DNA of 64,000 nt from Pseudonocardia sediminis (GCF_004217185.1 NZ_SHKL01000001.1:3222001-3286000); one strand, 5' to 3'. Numbered from the stretch's first letter, positions 26,773 through 36,570 are shown. Translations and numbers: made by a program. The notes: a model not told the origin generated them from the letters alone.

Positions 26773-28085
26773 GCGCCGCGACCGAGCAGCGCCCCGACCC
26801 CGACGGCGGGAAGGTGCGCAGGCCCGACCCGTTCGCCGCACCGAAGGGCATCCCCGAGTACCTGCCCCCGGAGTCGGCCGGGTTCACCCACGTTCGGGAC
26901 ACCCTGGCCGGGGCGGCCGAGCGCGCCGGGTACGGGCACATCGAGCTGCCGGTCTTCGAGGAGACGGGGCTCTACGCGCGCGGGGTGGGCGAGTCCACCG
27001 ACGTCGTGTCGAAGGAGATGTACACCTTCGCCGACCGCGGCGACCGCTCGGTGACGCTGCGCCCCGAGGGCACCGCCGGCGTCGTCCGGTCGGTGATCGA
27101 GCACAACCTGGACAAGCAGGGGCTGCCGGTCAAGCTGCGCTACGCCGGGCCGTTCTTCCGCTACGAGCGCCCGCAGGCCGGTCGCTACCGGCAGCTGCAG
27201 CAGGTCGGCGTGGAGGCGATCGGCGCCGACGACCCGGCCCTGGACGCCGAGGTCATCGCCGTCGCCGACGAGGGTTTCAAGGCCCTCGGCCTGACCGGCT
27301 ACCGGCTGGAGATCACCTCGCTGGGCGACGCCGAGTGCCGTCCGGCCTACCGGGAGCTGCTGCAGCAGTTCCTGGCCGGGCTCGACCTGGACGAGGCCAC
27401 CCGCGAGCGCGCGGCGATCAACCCGCTCCGGGTGCTCGACGACAAGCGCCCCGAGGTCCGCGCCGCGATGGCCGACGCGCCACTGCTGATCGACTACCTC
27501 TCCGAGGCCTCCGCCGAGCACCACCGGGCCGTCCTGGAGCACCTGGACGACCTGGGGGTGGCCTACACGCCGAACCCCCGGATGGTGCGCGGGCTGGACT
27601 ACTACACGAAAACGACGTTCGAGTTCGTGCACGACGGCCTCGGCGCGCAGTCCGGGATCGGCGGCGGCGGGCGCTACGACGGGCTGATGGCCACCCTCGG
27701 CGGGCCGGAGCTCTCCGGCGTCGGGTTCGGCATCGGCGTCGACCGGACGGTCATGGCCTGCGCCGCGGAGGGTCTCACGCCCTGGTCGACGGCACGGGTC
27801 GAGGTGTTCGGGGTGCCGCTGGGCGACACCGCACGACGCCGGCTCGTCGTGATCGCGGCCGCGCTGCGGGCCCGTGGCGTCCGGGTGGACCTGTCCTACG
27901 GCGGGCGCGGGCTCAAGGGCGCGATGAAGACCGCGGACCGCTCCGGCGCGCGGTTCGCGCTGGTCCTGGGGGAGAGGGACCTGGAGTCGGGCACGGTCGG
28001 GCTCAAGGACCTTCTCTCCGGTGAGCAGCGCGCGGTCGGTCTGGACGGGGCGGTCGACGAGGTCATCGCGTCCCTGCAGGCGTGA
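26769..28085 (+). CDS. hisS: Histidyl-tRNA synthetase
   Basis: This 438-residue class II enzyme charges tRNA-His. Motif 2 contains [14 protein letters not shown], the two histidine-binding signatures are [17 protein letters not shown] and [15 protein letters not shown], and motif 3 is in [13 protein letters not shown]-terminal anticodon-binding domain starts near residue 340. The N-terminus is about 20 residues longer than in E. coli. The GTG overlaps the upstream hydrolase stop, and GAGAGG lies about 10 nt before it. Confidence 0.97.
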   Translation: MSAATEQRPDPDGGKVRRPDPFAAPKGIPEYLPPESAGFTHVRDTLAGAAERAGYGHIELPVFEETGLYARGVGESTDVVSKEMYTFADRGDRSVTLRPEGTAGVVRSVIEHNLDKQGLPVKLRYAGPFFRYERPQAGRYRQLQQVGVEAIGADDPALDAEVIAVADEGFKALGLTGYRLEITSLGDAECRPAYRELLQQFLAGLDLDEATRERAAINPLRVLDDKRPEVRAAMADAPLLIDYLSEASAEHHRAVLEHLDDLGVAYTPNPRMVRGLDYYTKTTFEFVHDGLGAQSGIGGGGRYDGLMATLGGPELSGVGFGIGVDRTVMACAAEGLTPWSTARVEVFGVPLGDTARRRLVVIAAALRARGVRVDLSYGGRGLKGAMKTADRSGARFALVLGERDLESGTVGLKDLLSGEQRAVGLDGAVDEVIASLQA

Positions 28086-28109
28086 GGGCCTTCTGATGGC
28101 GAGGTACTG

Positions 28110-28748
28110 ATGGCGGGGTCGGACCGGGAGCTCTGGGACTCCCGTCACGCCGTCGTCTCCATGGGGGAGCCGATGCCTCCGGCCGCCGTGCTCGGGCGTG
28201 AGCACCTGCTCCGGGCGCCCGGGCGGGCTCTGGACGTCGCGTGCGGGCGTGGGGCGGTCTCGGTGTGGCTGGCGCTGCGCGGGTTCACCGTCGACGCCGT
28301 GGACGTCTCCACGGCCGGTCTGGAGGGCGGGGCGGAGCTGGCCGGGCGGCACGGGGTGGCCGACCGGGTCCGGTGGATCCGTGCCGATCTCGACGACGGT
28401 CTGCCCACCGAACCGCTCGTCGCCGACGTGCCCGACGCGACGCGCCGGCCCCACGCCGGTGGCGTGCCCGGCACGGAGGACGGCAGGCCCGGCACGGAGG
28501 ACGGTGGACCGGGATACGACCTGGTCGTCTGCCAGCGCTTCCGGGAGCCGTCGCTGTACCCGGTGCTGGCCGCGGCGCTGCGGCCCGGTGGGCTGCTGGT
28601 CGTGACCGTGCTCAGCGAGGTCGGCGACTCCGGTGGGCGGTTCCGGGCCGGGCCCGGGGAGTTGCTCGCCGCGTTCGGTGGCCTCGACGTCGTCGACCAC
28701 CTCGAGCGCGACGGCGAGGCCTCCCTGCTGGCCCGGCGCCGTCCATGA
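28110..28748 (+). CDS. Class I SAM-dependent methyltransferase
   Basis: This 212-residue protein has the Rossmann SAM motif LDVACGRGAVSVWLALRG (residues ~41-58), an acidic VDAVDVS strand end, an IRADLDDG motif and a C-terminal PGGLLVVTVL strand. The substrate is unknown, and TehB/UbiE-type tailoring enzymes look similar. A 21-base tandem duplication adds the repeated peptide PGTEDGRPGTEDGGPG in a loop before motif III. GGCGAGG precedes the ATG by 5 nt. It follows hisS by 24 bases and may be co-transcribed. Its stop lies in the terminator hairpin. Confidence 0.8.
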   Translation: MAGSDRELWDSRHAVVSMGEPMPPAAVLGREHLLRAPGRALDVACGRGAVSVWLALRGFTVDAVDVSTAGLEGGAELAGRHGVADRVRWIRADLDDGLPTEPLVADVPDATRRPHAGGVPGTEDGRPGTEDGGPGYDLVVCQRFREPSLYPVLAAALRPGGLLVVTVLSEVGDSGGRFRAGPGELLAAFGGLDVVDHLERDGEASLLARRRP

Positions 28749-28808
28749 TCGGCGGTCCGGTACCGATGCGCGCCGTCGGTGGCGCCGATCGGTACCGGAC
28801 CGCCGATC
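28747..28808. terminator. Long two-way terminator hairpin overlapping both stop codons
   Basis: A perfect 21-bp inverted repeat (28747-28767 with 28788-28808) surrounds a 20-base loop that itself pairs GCGCC with GGCGC. The left arm starts within the methyltransferase stop (TGA 28746-28748), and the right arm ends within the stop of the YibE/F gene (28807-28809, minus strand). The converging genes thus share one compact terminator. Confidence 0.8.
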
Positions 28809-30855
28809 ACCAGGTGGTGTAGGCGGACCCGTCCTCGGGTGACGACGGGGCGGCCGACGGCCGGTTGCGGGCCGCGACCAGGGCGGCGAGTCCGGTCGTC
28901 ACCGGGACGGAGGCGACCAGGCCGATGCTGCCGACCAGCGTGCGGACGATCTCGGTGGCGACGTCCTGGCTGGTCAGGATCTGTCCCACCCCGGCCGAGG
29001 ACACCGTGAACAGCAGCATCAGCGGCAGCGCGGCGCCGGCGTAGGCCAGGACGAGGGTGTTCACCGCCGACGAGACGTGGTCGCGCCCGATCCGCATCCC
29101 GGCGGCGAACAGCCCCCCCGGGCCCATCGACGGGTTCGCGTCGCGCAGCTCCCAGACCGCGCTGGCCTGGGTGACCGTCACGTCGTCGAGCACACCCAGC
29201 GCACCGATCACCAGCCCGGCGAGGACCAGCCCGCGGGCGTCGATCGGGACGTTGCCCAGCGTGCCGATCAGGTTGGCCGTCGTGTCGTCGAGGCCGGTCA
29301 ACCGGGTGGCGGCGGAGAACAGCGACCCGAGCACGCCGATCAGCGCGAGGGAGACGAGCGTGCCCAGCACCGCGCACGACGTCCGCGCGGAGAACCCGTG
29401 CGACAGGTACAGCACCACGAACATGATCAGGCAGGCCCCGGTGACGGCGACGGCCAGCGGGTTGTTGCCACCCAGGATCGAGGGCAGGACGAACAGCGCC
29501 AGGATCACGAAGCTGAGCCCGAGCGCGACCAGCGCCGCCAGCCCGCGCCAGCGCCCGAGCAGCAGCACGGCCACCGCGAACGCCCCGGCCAGCCACAGCA
29601 GCGAGGAGCCGCGCTGGAAATCGGTGATCTGGTAGGAGCCCGGGTCGTCGGCGTCGCCGCCGGAGTAGGCCAGCACCACCTCGTCGCCGACGGCGAACCG
29701 CGGCGTCGACGGCTCGGCCGGCACGAGCTGGACCAGGTCGCGCCCGGCGCGCGGGCCGTCGGTCATCGCCACCGTGACGCCGGTGCACCCGCCGCTGCCG
29801 GAGCCGGGCGTGCAGTCGGCGGCCTGGGTCGCCGTGACCTGGGCGTTCACCGTCTGCTGCGGGGGCACCGACGGGGTGGGCGCGGCGCCGGGCCAGAGCA
29901 GGAACACCCCGACCGCGGTGGCGAGGGCGCACGGGATCAGCAGCGCGGCGAGCAGGATCCGCACCCGCCGTCCGGCCGGGGCGGCGGGGCCGTGCCCGTG
30001 ACCGTGCCCGTGTCCGGCGGCGGGGACGACGGTCTGCGGGCCGGTGGCGGGGTGGCGGACCGGACCGGCGGCGACCTCCGGTGCACCGAGTCCCCGTTCG
30101 CGGGCGGCGTCGGAGACGGTCTTCGGGCGCCGTCCGATGGGGGAGCGGCGTCGCGGCTCCTCGACCGGCGGGGGGTTCGCGATGCTGAACGGGTCGGGCT
30201 CCGGTGCCCGGGCGCGGGACCGGCGCCGCGCGCGATACTCGGGATCGACGCGGTGGTCGGGCGGGGCGTCGAGGCCCGCGCGGGGCGCCGGACCGGGCGT
30301 CGGCGGCCGTTCGCCCGTGTCCCGGGGGTGGGCCGCCGGGGCCTCCGGAGTCCGCCGGCCGGTGTCCCGGGGATCGAGCGGCTCCTCGGCCGCCGGCTCC
30401 GGGCGCGGTCGTGGACGCGGCCGGGGGACGGGCCGGGCCGGGTGCGCCCCGGAGTCCTGCTCGCCCGGCCGGTGGGTGTCCGGCTGCCGGATCTCCGGCT
30501 GCTGCCGCGCGGCGCCCGGCTCGACCTCGGGCGGAGGACCGGCGATGTCGGCGGGTCGCGATCCGGACGGCGGCGTCACGGTGACGGCGCGGTAGCGGCC
30601 CGAGCCCATCGGGCGCCCGCCCTGGCGCGACACGTACTCGCCGACGGTGCGCGGGAGCGGCTCCTGCCGGATGAAGGGCATGCCGCCGCCCGGCGTGGGC
30701 GGGTCGGTGCGACGGCGGCGGTGCCGCGCGTGCCCCGGCGTTCCCTCCCGCGAGGGGGAGTCCGGACGCTCGGCCCGGTCGTCGGCCCCGGGTGGCTCAT
30801 GCGACTGCACGAGCGCATCCTGCCAAGACCGTGAACGCATGGTGCGCGCCGTCAC
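28807..30855 (-). CDS. YibE/F-family membrane protein with a long disordered N-terminus
   Basis: The C-terminal ~390 residues match the YibE/F family: an initial helix (RILLAALLIPCALATAVGVFL), an extracytoplasmic beta domain with GDEVVLAYSGGD, then about seven membrane helices with LGVLDDVTVTQASAVWELR. The function of this family is not established. The first ~290 residues are Pro/Arg-rich and probably disordered, ending in GHGHGHGHG just before the first helix, a possible metal-binding patch. The GTG at 30855 is the longest start and is poorly supported. ATG at 30840 and later Met codons are possible, so the N-terminus is uncertain. The stop lies in the shared terminator. Confidence 0.8.
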   Translation of the reverse strand: MTARTMRSRSWQDALVQSHEPPGADDRAERPDSPSREGTPGHARHRRRRTDPPTPGGGMPFIRQEPLPRTVGEYVSRQGGRPMGSGRYRAVTVTPPSGSRPADIAGPPPEVEPGAARQQPEIRQPDTHRPGEQDSGAHPARPVPRPRPRPRPEPAAEEPLDPRDTGRRTPEAPAAHPRDTGERPPTPGPAPRAGLDAPPDHRVDPEYRARRRSRARAPEPDPFSIANPPPVEEPRRRSPIGRRPKTVSDAARERGLGAPEVAAGPVRHPATGPQTVVPAAGHGHGHGHGPAAPAGRRVRILLAALLIPCALATAVGVFLLWPGAAPTPSVPPQQTVNAQVTATQAADCTPGSGSGGCTGVTVAMTDGPRAGRDLVQLVPAEPSTPRFAVGDEVVLAYSGGDADDPGSYQITDFQRGSSLLWLAGAFAVAVLLLGRWRGLAALVALGLSFVILALFVLPSILGGNNPLAVAVTGACLIMFVVLYLSHGFSARTSCAVLGTLVSLALIGVLGSLFSAATRLTGLDDTTANLIGTLGNVPIDARGLVLAGLVIGALGVLDDVTVTQASAVWELRDANPSMGPGGLFAAGMRIGRDHVSSAVNTLVLAYAGAALPLMLLFTVSSAGVGQILTSQDVATEIVRTLVGSIGLVASVPVTTGLAALVAARNRPSAAPSSPEDGSAYTTW

Positions 30856-30906
30856 TCGGACGTGCCGGGGGATTCCCCCGGACGATCCGCGAGGGCCGCC
30901 CGCCGC

Positions 30907-31434
30907 TCACGTCGTGTCGACCGTCCGCGCGGGATCGGTCTCGTCGAGGACGGCGGTCACGATCTCCTCGACGGGCGCGCTCGCGTCCACGGTGATCGCC
31001 GGCTCGTCGTCGGCGGGCGGCTCCAGGTCCGCGAGCTGGGAGTCCAGCAGGGTGGCCGGCATGTACTCGTGGTGCCGGCTCTGCACACGATCCCGCAGCA
31101 CCTGTTCGTCGGCGGCCAGGTGCACGAAGTGCACCGACGGGTGACCGTCGCGCAGCAGGTCGCGGTAGCGGCGGCGCAGCGCCGAGCAGGTGATCACCGT
31201 GCTGCGACCGGCCCGCTCCTGCTCGCCGATCCAGTCGGCGATCTTCTGCAGCCAGGGCCACCGGTCGTCGTCGTCGAGGGGGTGACCGGCGGCCATCTTG
31301 GCCCGGTTGGCCTCGGGGTGCAGGTCGTCGCCCTCGGTGTAGGGCCAGCCGGTGCGGTCGGCCAGCGCGGTCGCGACGGTCGTCTTACCGACCCCGGACA
31401 CGCCCATCACGATCAGTGTCGTCGTCGCGGTCAT
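30907..31434 (-). CDS. Gluconokinase
   Basis: This 175-residue P-loop kinase phosphorylates gluconate to 6-phosphogluconate for the pentose phosphate route. The Walker A motif is GVSGVGKTT near residues 11-19. EGDDLHPEANRAKMAAGHPLDD and ITCSALRRRYRDLLR are the GntK substrate and lid segments, and FVHLAADEQVLRDRV follows. Length is typical. The ATG at 31434 is preferred; ATG 31443 and GTG 31440 are in frame just upstream. It is divergent from the radical SAM gene, and their shared spacer contains a LexA box, so SOS control of this gene cannot be excluded. Confidence 0.9.
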   Translation of the reverse strand: MTATTTLIVMGVSGVGKTTVATALADRTGWPYTEGDDLHPEANRAKMAAGHPLDDDDRWPWLQKIADWIGEQERAGRSTVITCSALRRRYRDLLRDGHPSVHFVHLAADEQVLRDRVQSRHHEYMPATLLDSQLADLEPPADDEPAITVDASAPVEEIVTAVLDETDPARTVDTT

Positions 31435-31488
31435 GGTCACCATGCTTCCCGATGCCCGCCCGTTCGGCGCATCCGGCTTGCGCCGTCG

Positions 31489-31506
31489 TTCGAACCGATG
31501 TTCGAA
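31489..31506. promoter_or_regulatory. Perfect LexA (SOS) box before the radical SAM gene
   Basis: TTCGAACCGATGTTCGAA has 7-base inverted arms around a 4-base spacer and contains the complete TCGAAC-N4-GTTCGA consensus. It ends 7 nt before the radical SAM GTG and about 55 nt from the gluconokinase start. From memory, the M. tuberculosis homologue Rv2578c is listed among LexA-controlled genes. Confidence 0.85.
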
Positions 31507-31513
31507 TGAGCGT

Positions 31514-33637
31514 GTGCGGTGGAGCGGACAGCAGGTGCGGGACGAGGGTATCGGCGACGACGCGGCGTTGCCCGGGCTGCAGGGGCTGCTGCGCTCGGTG
31601 CGGACGCCGGAGTTCGCCGGGACGGTGTTCCACGAGGTCGAGGCACGCTCGGCGCTGAACCGGGTCCCCGGGACGTCGCAGGTGCCGTTCAGCTGGACGG
31701 TGAACCCGTACCGGGGCTGCACCCACGCCTGCGTCTACTGCCTGAGCGGGGACACACCGGTGCGTCTGGCCGACGGCGGGTCCCGGCAGATCGCCGAGCT
31801 GCGGGTGGGCGACGAGGTGCTCGGGACCGAGCCGGACGGGCCCGGCGGGCGGCGCCGCTACGTGCGGACCACCGTCCTGGCGCACTGGTCGACCCGCCGC
31901 CGCGCGCACCGGGTGGCGCTCACCGACGGGACGGCGGTCGTCACCAGCGAGGAGCACCGTTTCCTGGCCGACGACGGCTGGCGGCACGTCACCCCGGGCT
32001 GGTGCCGCAGCGGGCGGCGTCCGCACCTGCGGGCCGGGACGGTGCTGCGCGGGCCCGGGCCGGTGCCGCCGTCGCCGCGGGGCTCGGTGGACTACGGCTC
32101 CGGGTACCTGTGCGGGCTGGTACGGGCGGACGCGGCGCGGACCCGGGCGACGGCCGAGCCGTTCCCGTCGGAGTGGGTCGAGCTCGAGGCGCTCGCCCGG
32201 GCCCACCACCTGCTCGCCGGGTTGCCGGAGGCCGGGGCGGACACGGCTGCGGTGCCGCGGACCGGACGGCACCGCGAGGTGGTCGGGGCGGGGACCGGCC
32301 GGGCGGTCGCGGTCCGGCCCGGTGCGGCCGAGCCGGCGGGCGCGGATCCGGCGCACACGGACCCGTCGCGGTCCGACCTGCACCCGGCCCTGCCCGCGCC
32401 GGTCGCGCGGTCGGTGGCGTGGCCGCCGGAGCCCGGGCCCGGCTGGTCGGCCGGGTTCGTCGCGGGCGTGCTCGACGCGTGCGGTGAGGTCGCCGAGGGC
32501 GGGCTGCGCCTCGTCGTGGCGGGCGAGGAGATGGCCCGGGCCACGGTGGAGGCGCTGGGACGTCTCGGCTTCCGGGTGGCGGCCGAGCCCTCGACCGTGC
32601 GCGACGCCGTGCGGCTGCGCCTTCTCGGTGGTGCGGCGGAGCACCTGCGGCTGATCGCCGCCGTGGACCCGGCCGTCGGACGCGTGCGGGACGTGCGCGG
32701 CGCACCGGTGGGGGAGCCGCCCGGCGGGTCACCGCGGGTGGAGTCGGTCCGCGACCTCGGCGTCGAGATCCCGATGTTCGACATCACCACCGGTACCGGT
32801 GACTTCGTGGCCGCCGGGGTGATCAGCCACAACTGCTTCGCCCGCAACACCCACACCTACCTCGACCTCGACGCGGGCACGGACTTCGACTCCCAGATCG
32901 TGGTCAAGGTGAACGTCGCCCGGGTGCTCGAACGCGAGCTGTCCGCGCCGCGGTGGCGCCGCGAGCCGGTGGCGATGGGTACGAACACCGACCCCTACCA
33001 GCGCGCGGAGGGCCGCTACCGGTTGATGCCCGGGGTGATCCGGGCGCTCGGCCGCTCCGGGACGCCGTTCTCGCTGCTGAGCAAGGGGACCGTCCTGGCC
33101 CGCGACCTGCCCGACATCGCCGCCGCGGCGACCGATGTGCCGGTCGGGATGGGCGTGTCGATCGCGCTGGTCGACCGCGCGCTGCAGGCCCATCTGGAGC
33201 CGGGGACGCCGACGCCGTCGGCGCGCCTGGACCTGGTCCGGCGGATCGCCGACGCCGGGCTGGCGTGCGGGGTGATGGTCGCGCCGGTGCTGCCGCTGCT
33301 CACCGACTCCGACGAGGCCCTGGACGCGTTGCTCGCCGAGATCGCCGCCGCCGGGGCGAGCGGCGCGTCGGTGATGGCCCTGCACCTGCGGCCGGGCACG
33401 AAGGAGTGGTTCATGGGCTGGCTGGCCCGGCAGTACGCGGCGCTGGTGCCCCGCTACGAGCGCCTCTACCGGCGCGGTGCCTACGTCGACGCCGACTACC
33501 GGAAGGCCCTGGCACGTCGGGTGGCGCCGCTGCTCACCCGCCACGGCCTGGACCGGCCGTTCCCGACGCCGCGCACCCGGGGCGGGTCGACGCAGGCGCC
33601 GTCCGACCCGAGGGAGGGGCAGCTGAGTCTGCTCTGA
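31514..33637 (+). CDS. Rv2578c-family radical SAM protein, interrupted by an intein
   Basis: The host protein is about 342 residues after splicing, close to the mycobacterial homologue, and belongs to the radical SAM family sometimes named SplB-like. The [4Fe-4S] motif is CTHACVYC: Cys69 and Cys73 lie before the intein, and the third Cys is restored after splicing. The rest carries [17 protein letters not shown] and [12 protein letters not shown]. The reaction is unknown; SOS control hints at a DNA damage role (inference). The intein occupies residues 76-440. The GTG at 31514 gives the homologue's start (VRWSGQQV) and lies 7 nt after a LexA box. The whole 707-codon frame is intact. Confidence 0.88.
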   Translation: MRWSGQQVRDEGIGDDAALPGLQGLLRSVRTPEFAGTVFHEVEARSALNRVPGTSQVPFSWTVNPYRGCTHACVYCLSGDTPVRLADGGSRQIAELRVGDEVLGTEPDGPGGRRRYVRTTVLAHWSTRRRAHRVALTDGTAVVTSEEHRFLADDGWRHVTPGWCRSGRRPHLRAGTVLRGPGPVPPSPRGSVDYGSGYLCGLVRADAARTRATAEPFPSEWVELEALARAHHLLAGLPEAGADTAAVPRTGRHREVVGAGTGRAVAVRPGAAEPAGADPAHTDPSRSDLHPALPAPVARSVAWPPEPGPGWSAGFVAGVLDACGEVAEGGLRLVVAGEEMARATVEALGRLGFRVAAEPSTVRDAVRLRLLGGAAEHLRLIAAVDPAVGRVRDVRGAPVGEPPGGSPRVESVRDLGVEIPMFDITTGTGDFVAAGVISHNCFARNTHTYLDLDAGTDFDSQIVVKVNVARVLERELSAPRWRREPVAMGTNTDPYQRAEGRYRLMPGVIRALGRSGTPFSLLSKGTVLARDLPDIAAAATDVPVGMGVSIALVDRALQAHLEPGTPTPSARLDLVRRIADAGLACGVMVAPVLPLLTDSDEALDALLAEIAAAGASGASVMALHLRPGTKEWFMGWLARQYAALVPRYERLYRRGAYVDADYRKALARRVAPLLTRHGLDRPFPTPRTRGGSTQAPSDPREGQLSLL
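31739..32833 (+). other. Intein within the radical SAM cysteine motif
   Basis: The 365-residue intein starts with Cys1 ([13 protein letters not shown], block A), has block B with Thr69 and His73 (VVTSEEHRF), and ends in VISHN followed by extein Cys+1 (block G, penultimate His and Asn365). Splicing joins CTHACVY to CFARNTH and rebuilds the third iron-sulfur Cys. Two LAGLIDADG-like segments are visible. The first, [10 protein letters not shown] (122-131), keeps its Asp. The second, [13 protein letters not shown] (239-251), has Cys248 where a catalytic Asp is expected. The splicing residues look complete while the endonuclease looks decayed. About 50 residues between them are low-complexity. Confidence 0.9.
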
Positions 33638-33736
33638 CTCCCGGCGGACCGGCGGGGAGCACGGCGCGGGCGGCGGAGGCCACGGCGTGGATCGGCGGGG
33701 AGGAAACCTGCTGGCCGGTCCCCGGGGGCGTGCGGA

Positions 33737-33742
33737 TAGCCT
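33737..33742 (+). promoter_or_regulatory. -10 box of aspS, leaderless type
   Basis: TAGCCT ends 8 nt before GTG at 33751 and 11 nt before ATG at 33754. The spacing favours the GTG as both transcript and translation start. Confidence 0.45.
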
Positions 33743-33750
33743 TTCCCGTC

Positions 33751-35616
33751 GTGATGCGTACCCACCCCGTCGGCACCCTGCGTGCCGAGCACGCCGGCCA
33801 GACCGTGACCCTCGCCGGATGGGTGGCCCGCCGCCGTGACCACGGCGGCGTGATCTTCATCGACCTCCGCGACCGCTCCGGTTCCGCCCAGGTCGTGTTC
33901 CGCGAGGGCGAGATGGCCGAGCGTGCGCACCGTCTGCGCGCCGAGTTCTGTGTCCAGGTCGTCGGCGAGGTCACCCTGCGTCCCGACGGCAACGAGAACA
34001 CCGAGCTGGCCACCGGGTCGATCGAGGTCACCGCCACCGAGCTGACCGTGCTCTCGGAGTCGGCCCCGCTGCCGTTCCCGGTCGACGAGTACGCCGGCGT
34101 CGGCGAGGAGATCCGGCTGACCCACCGCTACCTGGACCTGCGCCGTCCCGGCCCGGCCGCGGCGATGAAGCTGCGCAGCGACGTCAACAAGGCGGCCCGC
34201 GACGTGCTGGCCGGCGAGGACTTCATCGAGGTCGAGACACCGACCCTGACCCGGTCCACCCCCGAGGGCGCCCGCGACTTCCTGGTCCCGGCGCGCCTGC
34301 GCCCGGGCAACTGGTACGCCCTGCCGCAGAGCCCGCAGCTGTTCAAGCAGCTGCTGATGGTCGGCGGCCTGGAGCGGTACTACCAGATCGCGCGCTGCTA
34401 CCGCGACGAGGACTTCCGGGCCGACCGCCAGCCCGAGTTCACCCAGCTCGACATCGAGATGAGCTTCGTCGAGCAGGACGACGTGATCGCCCTCGCCGAG
34501 AAGGTGCTGGTCGCGATCTGGAGCCTGATCGGCTACGAGGTCCCGACCCCGGTCCGGCGGATGAGCTACGCCGAGGCGATGAGCCGCTACGGCTCGGACA
34601 AGCCCGACCTGCGCTTCGACATCGAGCTCACGGAGCTCACGTCGTACTTCGAGGGCACCGGGTTCCGGGTGTTCCAGAACCCCTACGTCGGCGCCGTCGT
34701 CATGCCGGGCGGGGCGTCGCAGCCACGCAAGACCCTCGACGCCTGGCAGGAGTGGGCCAAGCAGCGCGGCGCCCGCGGCCTGGCCTACGTGCTGATCGGC
34801 GAGGACGGCTCGGTCGACGAGCGCGGCCCCGTCGTCAAGAACCTCTCCGAGGACGAGCGCTCCGGTCTCGCCGCCGCCGTCGGGGCGAACCCCGGCGACT
34901 GCATCTTCTTCGCCGCCGGGAAGGCCACCGAGGCCCGCGCCCTCCTCGGTGCTGCGCGCGGCGAGATCGCCCGCCGGATCGGTGCCGTCGACGAGAACGC
35001 CTGGTCGTTCGTCTGGATCGTCGACGCGCCGCTGTTCGAGTCCGCCGCCGACACCGACGACGTCGCGGTCGGTGCGGGCGCCTGGACCGCGCTGCACCAC
35101 GCGTTCACCTCGCCTACCCCGGAGTGGATCGACACGTTCGAGTCCGACCCGGGCAACGCACTGGCCTACGCCTACGACATCGTCTGCAACGGCAACGAGA
35201 TCGGCGGGGGCTCCATCCGTATCCACTCGGCCGACGTGCAGAAGCGCGTCTTCGAAATCATGGGGCTGACCGAGGCCGAGGCAAAGGAGAAGTTCGGCTT
35301 CCTGCTCGACGCGTTCGCCTACGGCGCGCCGCCGCACGGCGGGATCGCGTTCGGCTGGGACCGGATCGTGGCGCTGCTGGCGAGGATGGACTCCATCCGC
35401 GAGGTCATCGCGTTCCCGAAGACCGGCGGCGGCTACGACCCGCTGACGGCGGCACCGGCCGCGATCACCGCGCAGCAGCGCAAGGAGGCCGGCGTCGACG
35501 CGAAGCCGGCGGCCCCCGCTCCCGGCGGGGCGGCGGCCGGACCGGGCGGTTCCGCGGGCGTCGAGCGCCCGGCGCCGGCGGCGTCCGGGGCCACCCCGCC
35601 GACGCCGGCGAGCTGA
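33751..35616 (+). CDS. aspS: Aspartyl-tRNA synthetase
   Basis: This 621-residue class II enzyme has the N-terminal anticodon OB fold ([19 protein letters not shown]), class II motif 2 ([22 protein letters not shown]), a bacterial GAD insertion and motif 3 ([15 protein letters not shown]). A Pro/Ala/Gly-rich tail of about 35 residues follows the normal end. The GTG at 33751 gives an N-terminus that aligns with relatives and fits the leaderless-type -10 box; ATG at 33754 is the alternative. Many actinobacterial AspRS also charge tRNA-Asn, but whether this one does cannot be read from sequence. Confidence 0.96.
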   Translation: MMRTHPVGTLRAEHAGQTVTLAGWVARRRDHGGVIFIDLRDRSGSAQVVFREGEMAERAHRLRAEFCVQVVGEVTLRPDGNENTELATGSIEVTATELTVLSESAPLPFPVDEYAGVGEEIRLTHRYLDLRRPGPAAAMKLRSDVNKAARDVLAGEDFIEVETPTLTRSTPEGARDFLVPARLRPGNWYALPQSPQLFKQLLMVGGLERYYQIARCYRDEDFRADRQPEFTQLDIEMSFVEQDDVIALAEKVLVAIWSLIGYEVPTPVRRMSYAEAMSRYGSDKPDLRFDIELTELTSYFEGTGFRVFQNPYVGAVVMPGGASQPRKTLDAWQEWAKQRGARGLAYVLIGEDGSVDERGPVVKNLSEDERSGLAAAVGANPGDCIFFAAGKATEARALLGAARGEIARRIGAVDENAWSFVWIVDAPLFESAADTDDVAVGAGAWTALHHAFTSPTPEWIDTFESDPGNALAYAYDIVCNGNEIGGGSIRIHSADVQKRVFEIMGLTEAEAKEKFGFLLDAFAYGAPPHGGIAFGWDRIVALLARMDSIREVIAFPKTGGGYDPLTAAPAAITAQQRKEAGVDAKPAAPAPGGAAAGPGGSAGVERPAPAASGATPPTPAS

Positions 35617-35628
35617 CCTTCTCCGCCG

Positions 35629-36570
35629 GTGCTGCATCTGCGGGTGGTCAGCCCGGCGGAGCTGACCGCGGACGTGCGCGCGGCGCTGGAGGCGGAGCCG
35701 GGGGTGGCGCACCTGGTGGTGCACCCCGGCGCCGCCGTCCGGCCCTCCGGTGACCTGGTCGAGGCCGACATCGCCCGTGAGTGCGCCGACGGCGTGCTCG
35801 GGACGCTGACCGACCTCGGCCTCGACCACACCGGCGCGATCACCCTCGAACAGCTCGACACGGTGCTCTCGGACCGGGCCGACGACGCCGAGGAGCGCGC
35901 CCCGGGCGACGGTGCGGACGCCGTGGTCTGGGACGAGCTGATCGGGCGCACCGGCGAGGACTCGCGTCTGACCGTCAGCTTCCTGGCGTTCCTGACGATC
36001 GCGTGCCTGCTCGCCGCCGTCGGCGCGGTGACCGACTCGCCGGTCACCGTCGTCGGGGCGATGGTGCTGGGACCGGAGTTCGGCCCGATGGCCGCGGTCG
36101 CGATCGGGCTGGTGCTGCGCCGCCGTGACCTGGTCGTCCGGGGCTCGCTCGCCCTGCTGGTCGGGTTCCCGGCCGCGATCCTGGTGACGGTGCTGGCCAC
36201 GCTGGTGTTCGACGCCACGGGCCTGATGTCGAGCGGGTCGCTGGACTCGCTGGAGCAGATGGACTTCATCTACGAGGTCGGCCCGTTCTCGCTGATCGTC
36301 GCGCTGCTCGCGGGCGCGGCCGGGATGCTGTCGCTGACCTCGGCGCGGTCCTCGGCCCTGGTCGGGGTGTTCATCTCGGTGACGACGGTGCCGGCGGCGG
36401 CCTACGGGGCGGTCGCCGCGGTCGAGGGACGCTGGGGCGAGGCGATCAGCTCGCTGGTGCAGCTGCTGGTCAACATCGTGGGTGTGGTGGTCGCCGCGGC
36501 CGCGGTCCTGTTGCTGGCACGGCGTCAGAGCCGGCGTCGAGGGGCGGACCGGGCCCTGTCCGAGGGGTAG
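35629..36570 (+). CDS. DUF389-family membrane protein
   Basis: This 313-residue protein has a soluble N-terminal region (residues ~1-110) and then about six membrane helices with the DUF389 signature VTVVGAMVLGPEFGPMAAVAIGL and LTSARSSALVGVFISVTTVPA. The function of the family is not known. The GTG start lies 12 bases after aspS, so it may be co-transcribed. Its TAG stop is part of the -10 box proposed for the next gene. Confidence 0.82.
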   Translation: MLHLRVVSPAELTADVRAALEAEPGVAHLVVHPGAAVRPSGDLVEADIARECADGVLGTLTDLGLDHTGAITLEQLDTVLSDRADDAEERAPGDGADAVVWDELIGRTGEDSRLTVSFLAFLTIACLLAAVGAVTDSPVTVVGAMVLGPEFGPMAAVAIGLVLRRRDLVVRGSLALLVGFPAAILVTVLATLVFDATGLMSSGSLDSLEQMDFIYEVGPFSLIVALLAGAAGMLSLTSARSSALVGVFISVTTVPAAAYGAVAAVEGRWGEAISSLVQLLVNIVGVVVAAAAVLLLARRQSRRRGADRALSEG

